DNA of 14,753 bases, taken from an uncultured Lachnospiraceae bacterium. GTDB taxonomy: Bacteria; Bacillota; Clostridia; Lachnospirales; Lachnospiraceae. The stretch lies in NCBI GenBank assembly GCA_902803155.1, contig CADCOU010000336.1, positions 1 through 14,753 of the forward strand, given 5' to 3'. Shown piece by piece: positions 7,014-13,229 of this stretch. Below the pieces are notes generated by a model that searched no databases, was not told the DNA's origin, and saw only the letters and a program-made list of their open reading frames with translations. The position numbers and the translations under genes were made by a program. Each line of letters starts with the position of its first letter. Positions within the stretch are counted from its first letter, which is position 1.

Positions 7014-7895
7014 ATGAAGAACAGAAAACATTCCGGGCGTATGTCTTCCCGCAAAAAACGTATCATGGCACTGGAAATGTTCCTGGGCCTGCTGCTGGCC
7101 ATAACCGTCCTTGCCCCGATCGCATGGATGTTCCTTTCCAGCGTCATGCAGTCCGTTGACCTGACGGCAAAACCGCTGAAGCTGATCCCCGAAACGGTCA
7201 CGTTTGAGCGGTACCGTCAGATCTTCCAGAGCACGACGACCAGCGATCCGGCTTTTGTCTTCCGGATCGCCCTGAAGAACAGTTTCATCATCGCTGTTTC
7301 CGTGACCGTTCTCTCTCTCGTGATCGGAACCATGGCGGCGTATGCATTTGCGCATGTGAGGTTCCGCTATAAGGGCGGTCTCATGATGCTGATCCTCTTC
7401 ACATATATGCTTCCGCCTGCAGCCCTGATCATACCGCTGTACCGTATATACAGTTCCCTTCATCTGCTGGATAAAAAGTTCCCGCTGGTGATCCTGTATC
7501 TGTCATTTATCATACCGTTCATCATATGGGTAATGCAGGACTTCTTCGGATCCATCTCAAAATCGTTCGAAGAGGCCGCGCAGGTCGATGGTGCCACGCG
7601 GTTCCAGACACTCCTCTATATCTTCCTGCCGATCGCAAGACCCGGCGCGGTCGCGACCGGTATCCTGGCGTTCCTGATGAGTTGGGATGAATTCTTCTAT
7701 GCGTTGATCTTCACCTCAAGCCTTACGTCTAAGACCATGACTATCGCGATCGAAGAATTCAACGGGAAGTTTACAATCGACTATGGAATGATCAGTGTGG
7801 CCGGTATCCTCGGTTCCCTGATCCCGGTATTGATCACAGTCATTTTCCAGAAATACATCGTGATGGGCATGACGGCAGGAGGCGTGAAAGAATGA
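7014..7895 (+). CDS. Sugar ABC transporter permease, MalG/AraQ type
   Basis: The protein is 293 aa, with a basic N-terminus (KNRKHSGRMSSRKKR) and about six membrane segments starting near residue 20. The EAA loop is intact: EEAAQVDGATRFQ followed by IFLP (Glu187, Gly193, Leu205-Pro206). It would pair with the preceding MalF-type permease. The ribosome site GGGAGGAGG overlaps the last codons of that gene, and only 3 bp separate stop and start, so translation is probably coupled. Its own stop overlaps the start of the kinase gene. Confidence 0.93.
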   Translation: MKNRKHSGRMSSRKKRIMALEMFLGLLLAITVLAPIAWMFLSSVMQSVDLTAKPLKLIPETVTFERYRQIFQSTTTSDPAFVFRIALKNSFIIAVSVTVLSLVIGTMAAYAFAHVRFRYKGGLMMLILFTYMLPPAALIIPLYRIYSSLHLLDKKFPLVILYLSFIIPFIIWVMQDFFGSISKSFEEAAQVDGATRFQTLLYIFLPIARPGAVATGILAFLMSWDEFFYALIFTSSLTSKTMTIAIEEFNGKFTIDYGMISVAGILGSLIPVLITVIFQKYIVMGMTAGGVKE

Positions 7896-9169
7896 GCGCC
7901 TCAGACTTTCTCAGAAGACACGGCATGCACGCGGACCGGATCGATCCGCAGCAGGAACTGTCCCGGTTTCTGGATGAAATGGACCGCGTCCGCGCAGGAG
8001 GCTCAGGGGATCTGAAGATGATCCCTGCATTCCTGGGAGAATACCGCCCTGCTGAGAATCGGCAGAAGCTCGCTGTGATCGACATAGGCGGGACAAATGT
8101 ACGCACCGCCATCGTGGAAATGGGGCCGGAGGGCATGCTTTCGGCTGCGCCTCTTACGCCTTTCCTGACCCCGGGGCTGAATGAAGAACTCTGCTCGGAA
8201 ACCTTCTTCCGCCGGATCGCTGAAGGCGTCAGTTCACAAAACGCGTGGAAACAGACCGCGGCTGAAGACGGATGCAGACTGGGCATCTGTTTTTCCTTTG
8301 CCCTGCAGCCTTCCGCGGATCGGGACGCCGAAGTGGCTTACGGTGCAAAACAGATCAACGTACCGGATCTCGTCGGACAGAAAATCGGCAGCTGCTTCCG
8401 CAGCGCACTGCAAAGTCTGGGACATCCCTCCGGTCAGAACATTACCGTGATCAATGACGCTGTCGCGGCAGCTCTCGGCGGCCGCAGTGTGCAGACAGGA
8501 AAGCGTTACAGCGGTTATCTGGGATTCATCTATGGAACCGGGACGAATCTGAGCTACTGCACTCCGGGAGGAGAAGTCATCAATGTAGAATCCGGCGCAT
8601 ACTGTTCATTTCCCGCAGGGGATATCGACGATGCTTATGACCTGTCACTGATTGACGCCGGCCAGGACCGTTTTGAAAAGATGGTATCAGGAGGATATCA
8701 GAAAGGGCTTGCCGACTGCATCCTGCGCTGTGCTGCGGAAGAAAACGAACTGAATGAAAAGGCCTGGCAGGTACTACATGAAAACGACGCGGCAGGACTG
8801 GAACCGAAAGAAGTCAGTGCCTTTATGACGGATCCTCTGGGAAACGGAATCATTGCGCGCGCCTGCATATCTCCGGCGGACCGGCAGTTCCTGCTGGAAA
8901 TGTTCGACTGTCTGACCGAGCGCAGTGCCATGCTCTGCAGCATCACCATCACCGCGGCCCTGCTGCGGGCTGAAGCCGGACAAAGCAGTGATGCACCGGC
9001 GTTTATCACCGCTGAGGGCTCAACCTTTTCAAAACAGAAAGGTTTCCGGGAAAAACTGTACGCTGCGATGGATTCCCTGGCAGAAAAACAGTGTGGGCTT
9101 CACTATGAATTCCACACTGTTCCGGACGTGATTCTTCGGGGCACCGCCGTAGCCTGCCTGTCAGGGTAA
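7892..9169 (+). CDS. Eukaryote-type hexokinase family sugar kinase
   Basis: The protein is 425 aa and cytoplasmic, and transfers phosphate from ATP to a hexose or related sugar. Hexokinase motifs appear in order: phosphate-1 loop VIDIGGTNVRTA (residues 62-73), FSFALQP (134-140) in the sugar-binding position, VINDAVAAALGG (186-197) with the likely catalytic base Asp189, YGTGTN (214-219), INVESGAY (230-237), the diagnostic FEKMVSGGY (261-269), and ITAEGSTF (372-379) in the adenosine-binding position. FEKMxSGxY marks the hexokinase family rather than ROK or GlkA kinases. ATG at 7892 overlaps the permease stop (ATGA), with GGAGG upstream, so it belongs to the importer operon and probably phosphorylates the imported sugar or one released from it. 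GlcNAc, glucose and mannose are all possible; the sequence does not decide. Confidence 0.85.
   Translation: MSASDFLRRHGMHADRIDPQQELSRFLDEMDRVRAGGSGDLKMIPAFLGEYRPAENRQKLAVIDIGGTNVRTAIVEMGPEGMLSAAPLTPFLTPGLNEELCSETFFRRIAEGVSSQNAWKQTAAEDGCRLGICFSFALQPSADRDAEVAYGAKQINVPDLVGQKIGSCFRSALQSLGHPSGQNITVINDAVAAALGGRSVQTGKRYSGYLGFIYGTGTNLSYCTPGGEVINVESGAYCSFPAGDIDDAYDLSLIDAGQDRFEKMVSGGYQKGLADCILRCAAEENELNEKAWQVLHENDAAGLEPKEVSAFMTDPLGNGIIARACISPADRQFLLEMFDCLTERSAMLCSITITAALLRAEAGQSSDAPAFITAEGSTFSKQKGFREKLYAAMDSLAEKQCGLHYEFHTVPDVILRGTAVACLSG
9087..9121 (-). terminator. Terminator of the surface-protein unit, inside the hexokinase gene
   Basis: On the minus strand a perfect 10-bp stem (arms 9112-9121 and 9087-9096) encloses a 15-nt loop that has an inner TTCA/TGAA pair. 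The stem runs straight into TTTTT. It lies about 60 bp past the stop of the minus-strand surface-protein gene, within codons of the opposing hexokinase. On the plus strand it is preceded by A's and has no T-run, so it should act in one direction only. Confidence 0.75.
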
Positions 9170-9181
9170 ATTCCGCATATA

Positions 9182-11806
9182 TTATTTTTTCTTTGTCTTT
9201 ACTGTCTTGACTGCGCTCCAGGCGGAATAGCCGCCTTTTCCGTCTACATAACGAATCCTCACATAATAGGTCGTATTCTTTGACAGTTTCTTTAATGTTG
9301 CCTTCGTCTTGCTCCTGCTGACCGAAGTACTCTTGACACCTGTCACGAAAGACTTGCTGGTACAGTACTGGATCTCAACCTTCCTGACATTTTTCCAGAT
9401 CGGTTTCGTTTTCTTGGTTTGTTTGAAATTCTTCCAGGTTACGGTTACTTTGTCCTTTGCAGTTGCCTTCGGGTTCTTAATGGACGGCTTTTGCGTAATC
9501 GTAATCTTTTCTTTTATTTTTGGAATGCTTTCCGTCCTCTTGCCATTGCAGTTCCTGCAGGTATAAGTTCTGACTCCTGCTGCAGCTGTAGTCGCCTTTT
9601 TGGTCACTGCGCCTGCATCCCACTTATGACCGAGCGCCGCGATCGCTTCGGTCTTCGTATGCCTGGAATCATTTTGGCAGGTGTAAGTCTTAACGCCCTT
9701 CGCCGTACAGGTCGGTTTCGTTGTCACCGTTCCGCTGCCCCACTTATGGCCGAGTGCTGTGATCGCTTCGGTTTTCGTATGGCTGGGATCATTCTGACAG
9801 ATATATTTCTTTTCCCCGTTTTCCGTGCAGGTTGGCTCAGCCGTTACTTCTCCGTCGTTCCACTTATGGCCGAGGGCTGTGATCACAACCTCCCTGGTCT
9901 GCGTTTCGAACGCCACATTAGTAAACTCTGCAGTATAGACTGTCTTCCCTGTCTTCTCACAGGTTGCAGGCGTTGTCTTTTCCACCGTTGTGCTGACGGT
10001 TTCCGTTTCGGTATGTGTTCCGTCATTTTCACAGATACGCGTCGCGGTCACACTACGGTTATCCTCCGTCCAGACATATGTCGGCTCTTTCCACTTATGA
10101 CCGAATGCCGCGATCTCCTCTGTTCTTGTCTCACCGTCCCTGCTGCAGGTATATGTCCTGACTCCCGCAGTCGTACACGTCGGCTCGGTTGTCACTACTC
10201 CCTCGCCCCAATCATGTTCCAGCTTTGATATCGTCTTTGTTTGTCGCACTCCACACAGGTCACATGTTGCTGTCTCCTGCCCGTCCTCACTGCAGGTTGG
10301 TTCTTTTATTGTCTCCCATTCTCCATAACTATGACCGTTTATCTCCTGCCCCGTTGCACTGTCTACATCTTCAAAATAATTCTTGCTGTAAATCTTTCGG
10401 ACATTCTCATCGTAGAGTATGTCCATGTCATCGTCATAAGTAAATGTGACGCCCCCGACGGTATATCCCGAACCTGTCGCCGACCCGGATCCTGCCATAA
10501 ACAATCTTCCGTCACTTCCGATTGTTCCGGTATCACTGTTGGTAATATCCGCAAGATAGCTTCTTCTGCCCGTCACAACAAGATTCCACATATGCCGCCC
10601 GGCGCCTGTCCCGCCACTCATAGTGCCGGAAACCAGCAGGCATTCCAGTGTCGGATTACTGAACTGTGAGCAGTCGCACAGGTACTTAAATGCTTTGGAA
10701 TAGCCTTCGCAGACTACGCCCGTTGAATCATCTTCGTCGAAAACCCATATCAGCTGCCAGGGGTTTCCATATGGAGTAGCATTGTTACTTGCCGCGGTTG
10801 TATTATAGGAGACATTCTCGGTTATAAAATTTTTATATGCCTGCAATTTCTTTGTATCATTCAGACTGGTATTAGCAGATACGACTTCCTTCGCATTTTG
10901 AGCTGCAGTTTTGGCCGCACCGGTTTTCGTCGAATCGGTGGTATATGTGGTTGTTCCGGCAAAATCCTGACTGACCGACATCTTAAATGTGAGCACAGGA
11001 TCACTTGAAAAACGAAGCGCTCTGCTGTTTCCGCTTAAACCGGCTATAGAAATTTTTGTTCCTACTGTTTTTTCATACCAGTACAGATCATATGGACAAT
11101 CCGCAAGTAACGCATCCCACATATTTTGGGAGTAAGCAATCTTTGCATACATTGCAGCTTTAGCCTCTGCTGTAATTGCTTCATTCACCACAAGTGCATC
11201 TACTCCCAGTTCAGCAGCGGAAAATGTCTTGCCGGCCGGATAACCCAGACTCTCCAATGTAATCCCAATCTCTGTAGATGTCCTTGCTCCGGCGGCGATT
11301 TCCTCTATCGCCCGCTTCATCTCCTGATAGATGATGAGTTCACTTCCTTCCAACCCATATGTTTTATCGCTGGCAGCTTCCAGAGAACTCTCTCCTCCGT
11401 TCCGGAACTCCCTTTCAACGTAAGTTGCGAAAAGATCTTCTGTGTCCGGAAGTGCAGAAAGAACCACATGTTCCTCTGTTCCCGGCAAGAGGATCTCCGC
11501 CCCTTCTTCGGACGCAGCCGCCAGCAATTCTTCATCCTCAATCAGTCCGGACAGCTCTTCAACAGACACGTCTGCATTATCCGGAATCACTTCATCCTCT
11601 GCGATACCATCCGCTTCGACTATTTCCGATCCGGAAACTTCTTCCACATCTTCTCCGATCTCAAATTCCGGCTCATTCGCAGCCTCAAGGGCAGACATAA
11701 TCTCCTCATCCGCAGGCTCCCCGTTTTCCGCGCTTATCGCGGTCATCGGGGATACGGATGAGAAAAGCAACGTAAGTGTCATTATGAGAGCGATTTTTTT
11801 CTTCAT
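9182..11806 (-). CDS. Secreted surface protein: transglutaminase-like domain, LGHxW cysteine repeats, Fn3-like C-terminus
   Basis: The protein is 874 aa. The start at 11806 has AAGGAG 6 nt upstream and gives a clean signal peptide (MKKKIALIMTLTLLF, cleavage near ISA/EN, residue 26); a longer in-frame extension to 11857 lacks both. Residues 27-135 are strongly acidic. Residues about 310-425 look like a transglutaminase/protease-like domain: Cys366 in VVCEGYSKAF, His405 in GRHMWNL and Asp420 in YLADITNSD form a plausible Cys-His-Asp triad. Residues about 490-762 carry repeats beginning GHSYGEW, EHDWGE, FGHKWKE, then three LGHKW units spaced exactly 40 residues apart (645, 685, 725), most with PTC and YxC cysteines. 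Residues about 768-874 resemble a basic fibronectin type III domain (TVTWK, TYYVRIRYVDG). No LPXTG is visible, so attachment may rest on the basic C-terminus. It is probably wall-associated; substrate unknown. Cotranscribed with the ATPase-CYTH gene 16 bp upstream. Confidence 0.85.
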   Translation of the reverse strand: MKKKIALIMTLTLLFSSVSPMTAISAENGEPADEEIMSALEAANEPEFEIGEDVEEVSGSEIVEADGIAEDEVIPDNADVSVEELSGLIEDEELLAAASEEGAEILLPGTEEHVVLSALPDTEDLFATYVEREFRNGGESSLEAASDKTYGLEGSELIIYQEMKRAIEEIAAGARTSTEIGITLESLGYPAGKTFSAAELGVDALVVNEAITAEAKAAMYAKIAYSQNMWDALLADCPYDLYWYEKTVGTKISIAGLSGNSRALRFSSDPVLTFKMSVSQDFAGTTTYTTDSTKTGAAKTAAQNAKEVVSANTSLNDTKKLQAYKNFITENVSYNTTAASNNATPYGNPWQLIWVFDEDDSTGVVCEGYSKAFKYLCDCSQFSNPTLECLLVSGTMSGGTGAGRHMWNLVVTGRRSYLADITNSDTGTIGSDGRLFMAGSGSATGSGYTVGGVTFTYDDDMDILYDENVRKIYSKNYFEDVDSATGQEINGHSYGEWETIKEPTCSEDGQETATCDLCGVRQTKTISKLEHDWGEGVVTTEPTCTTAGVRTYTCSRDGETRTEEIAAFGHKWKEPTYVWTEDNRSVTATRICENDGTHTETETVSTTVEKTTPATCEKTGKTVYTAEFTNVAFETQTREVVITALGHKWNDGEVTAEPTCTENGEKKYICQNDPSHTKTEAITALGHKWGSGTVTTKPTCTAKGVKTYTCQNDSRHTKTEAIAALGHKWDAGAVTKKATTAAAGVRTYTCRNCNGKRTESIPKIKEKITITQKPSIKNPKATAKDKVTVTWKNFKQTKKTKPIWKNVRKVEIQYCTSKSFVTGVKSTSVSRSKTKATLKKLSKNTTYYVRIRYVDGKGGYSAWSAVKTVKTKKK
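9220..9240 (+). terminator. Candidate terminator of the ABC-hexokinase unit, inside the surface-protein gene
   Basis: A 6-bp stem (AGGCGG / CCGCCT, 5-nt loop) is followed by a short T-run (TTTTCC). It lies about 50 bp past the hexokinase stop, in codons of the opposing gene. Stem and T-run are both short, so efficiency is uncertain, but no better candidate exists in the 12-bp gap between the convergent stops. Confidence 0.5.
9621..9980 (-). repeat. 120-bp tandem repeats encoding LGHKW cysteine units
   Basis: The plus-strand motif CACTTATGRCCGAG recurs at 9621, 9741 and 9861, exactly 120 bp apart, followed by similar sequence (GATCGCTTCGG, then TCGTATG and GGRATCATT in the first two units). 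The units encode the three 40-residue LGHKW repeats of the surface protein. DNA similarity between neighbouring units points to fairly recent duplication. More diverged units lie at about 10080-10330. Confidence 0.8.
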
Positions 11807-11822
11807 GCGGGACTCCTTATCT

Positions 11823-12923
11823 TCAGTCTTCCGGCACCATCTCATGCGCAAGCGCATAATTCCGATAACGTTTATCCTCTGTCACTTCCCGGATCACGTG
11901 GATTCCGTCCGGGATGCGGACTTCCTCTTCGCTGCTGCTGAGCTCGATCTCAAGGATCGCCTGTTTCTTCCATTCCGGATAGATATCGATCTCAAAATAA
12001 TCATCATGATCTGCCAGGCAATAACGCGTCTTCCGGATCGGATGAGCTTCCGGATCGGCGCTGGCAAGCATGTTCCGGTATTCTTCTTCGGAAAGGCGCC
12101 TCTCCAATGCGATCCGGCGGTACGGCGTCACCCGGCGTTTTTCTGACAGGTAATAGATATAATGTCCTTTGCTTCCTCTTCTCCGCACACGGATCTGACG
12201 GTCGTCCGGACTGATCAGATATGTCTGGATAATATCCACCTTCTCGCATTTCGGCAAAGACTCCAGCCATCCCAGATCCGGATATTCGATCAGGAACTTG
12301 CGCTCGATCTCCATCGGTTCCGGCTCTCCCAGGAAGGATGCGATCTCCGCGATCAGCCGTTCCAGCTTCTGCTGGAAATCCGTCGCGTTATCGATGATCC
12401 GAAGATGCGGGTGCCCGGTCCACGCCGCGATCAGTTTGTCGTCCACCTCACAGGCCTGCTCCACGCTCTCTGTGCGGGCAATGTTATTTGAAAGCGTATA
12501 CGCCTCCTCCGCCCCGCGCGCGGCAGTGACCAGATGGAAGACCGCGTCATAACTGTCCCGCAGGCTGACCTCATCGGCCTGCAGCGCATCCAGCACCTCT
12601 GCCCATTCCGCTTCATCCATGTACGCCCTGTTATCCAGCGCGCCGCGGTCACAAACGATCAGGATCCGGTCGGCATCCATTGTCTGCGCCGCCTTCAGGA
12701 AAATGTCCTCCTTCACCAGCTGCAGGCGGACCTGTCCTTTCTGATAATCCGCGTTGGTACCGCAGGTCCATGGGGCAACTCCTCCCGAGATCAGTTCGGT
12801 AGCTGTCTCCGGGACGAACAGGACCCGGTAGCCTTTTTTGGTAAATGTGTTCTGTATCCAGCTGAGCGCTGTTGTCTTACCGGCACACGGTCCGCCGGTG
12901 ATAACGATCTTACGGATATCCAT
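11823..12923 (-). CDS. AAA ATPase (AAA_28) - CYTH fusion protein
   Basis: The protein is 366 aa. Residues 5-18 hold a P-loop (KIVITGGPCAGKTT, Lys16), and ILIVCDRGALDNRAYMD (about 88-104) supplies a Walker B-like aspartate; the pattern fits the AAA_28 family of small NTPase/kinase domains. From residue 204 a CYTH (triphosphate tunnel) domain begins with EIERKFL, the canonical ExExK motif (Glu205, Glu207, Lys209), followed by QIRVRRRG, ALERRLSEEEY, DYFEIDIYPEW and ILEIELSS, the alternating basic and acidic strands that line the tunnel. CYTH domains bind or hydrolyse triphosphate compounds with divalent metal. The joint substrate is unknown. The start at 12923 has AAGGAG 9 nt upstream; an in-frame ATG at 12962 lies about at the predicted transcription start and has no ribosome site. 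The surface-protein gene follows by 16 bp. Confidence 0.87.
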   Translation of the reverse strand: MDIRKIVITGGPCAGKTTALSWIQNTFTKKGYRVLFVPETATELISGGVAPWTCGTNADYQKGQVRLQLVKEDIFLKAAQTMDADRILIVCDRGALDNRAYMDEAEWAEVLDALQADEVSLRDSYDAVFHLVTAARGAEEAYTLSNNIARTESVEQACEVDDKLIAAWTGHPHLRIIDNATDFQQKLERLIAEIASFLGEPEPMEIERKFLIEYPDLGWLESLPKCEKVDIIQTYLISPDDRQIRVRRRGSKGHYIYYLSEKRRVTPYRRIALERRLSEEEYRNMLASADPEAHPIRKTRYCLADHDDYFEIDIYPEWKKQAILEIELSSSEEEVRIPDGIHVIREVTEDKRYRNYALAHEMVPED

Positions 12924-12965
12924 TATAAGGAGCTCCTTCTTCTGCAAACTACAGATGTTCATTTT

Positions 12966-12974
12966 ATTATAGCA
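12966..12974 (-). promoter_or_regulatory. Extended -10 promoter of the ATPase-CYTH / surface-protein unit
   Basis: The minus strand carries TGCTATAAT, a perfect -10 hexamer with the TGn extension. A good -35 is absent at 17 bp (TCATGA), as is common for extended -10 promoters. Transcription would begin near 12959, giving a leader of about 36 nt and supporting translation from 12923. Confidence 0.6.
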
Positions 12975-13023
12975 TGCCTGCCACAGTTCATGACTGCAAA
13001 AATAACTGTAAAATCATCCTGGC

Positions 13024-13042
13024 TGCGGAAGCTGCTTCCGCA
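13024..13042. repeat. Short perfect hairpin in the divergent intergenic region
   Basis: TGCGGAAG and CTTCCGCA flank a 3-nt loop. No T-run follows on either strand, so it is not a terminator. GCGGAAG recurs at 13065-13071, and a CTGTGA/TCACAG pair (13055-13060 and 13082-13087) encloses that copy. No gene is seen between 12975 and 13117. Confidence 0.5.
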
Positions 13043-13117
13043 TAGCTGTAATGCCTGTGACAGTGCGGAAGTAACGTCCGGTTCACAGTACGGATCCGCA
13101 GGACAGTCGCAGCCTTC

Positions 13118-13146
13118 TTGACAGAACATATGTTCGGGTGTATGCT
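13118..13146 (+). promoter_or_regulatory. SOS promoter: LexA box inside the -35/-10 spacer
   Basis: TTGACA (13118-13123), a 17-bp spacer and TATGCT (13141-13146) form a strong promoter. The spacer begins with the perfect dyad GAACATATGTTC (13124-13135), which with its flanks matches 13 of 14 positions of the Bacillus/Clostridium LexA consensus CGAACNNNNGTTCG. LexA bound here would block RNA polymerase directly, so the downstream polymerase gene should be induced by DNA damage. Confidence 0.88.
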
Positions 13147-13163
13147 TTGGATACGCCCCTGTG

Positions 13164-13197
13164 GCAGACCGGTTTGCAGGAATTAATTCCGGTCTGC
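13164..13197 (+). promoter_or_regulatory. Leader hairpin between SOS promoter and polymerase start
   Basis: GCAGACCGG (13164-13172) pairs perfectly with CCGGTCTGC (13189-13197) around 16 nt, and a 12-bp palindrome GGAATTAATTCC (13179-13190) overlaps the right arm. The sequence also reads as a direct repeat of CCGGTYTGCAGGA. It lies in the predicted leader, about 20 nt before the ribosome site, with no T-run. A role in RNA stability or translation is possible but not shown. Confidence 0.5.
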
Positions 13198-13229
13198 AGG
13201 AGCAATTTCCGGGAGAGGAGGTGAGTCCT

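Noticed and set aside
9621..9980. CRISPR-like regular repeats
   Set aside because: The 120-bp period is a whole number of codons and the units encode protein repeats; there is no short repeat with unique spacers.
11807..11857. N-terminal extension of the surface protein (17 residues before MKKKIALI)
   Set aside because: It overlaps the preceding gene, has no ribosome site and would bury the signal peptide.
13161..13229. N-terminal extension of the polymerase from GTG 13161
   Set aside because: It would place the leader hairpin and the AGGAGG inside the coding sequence and has no ribosome site; the later GTG/ATG pair fits better.
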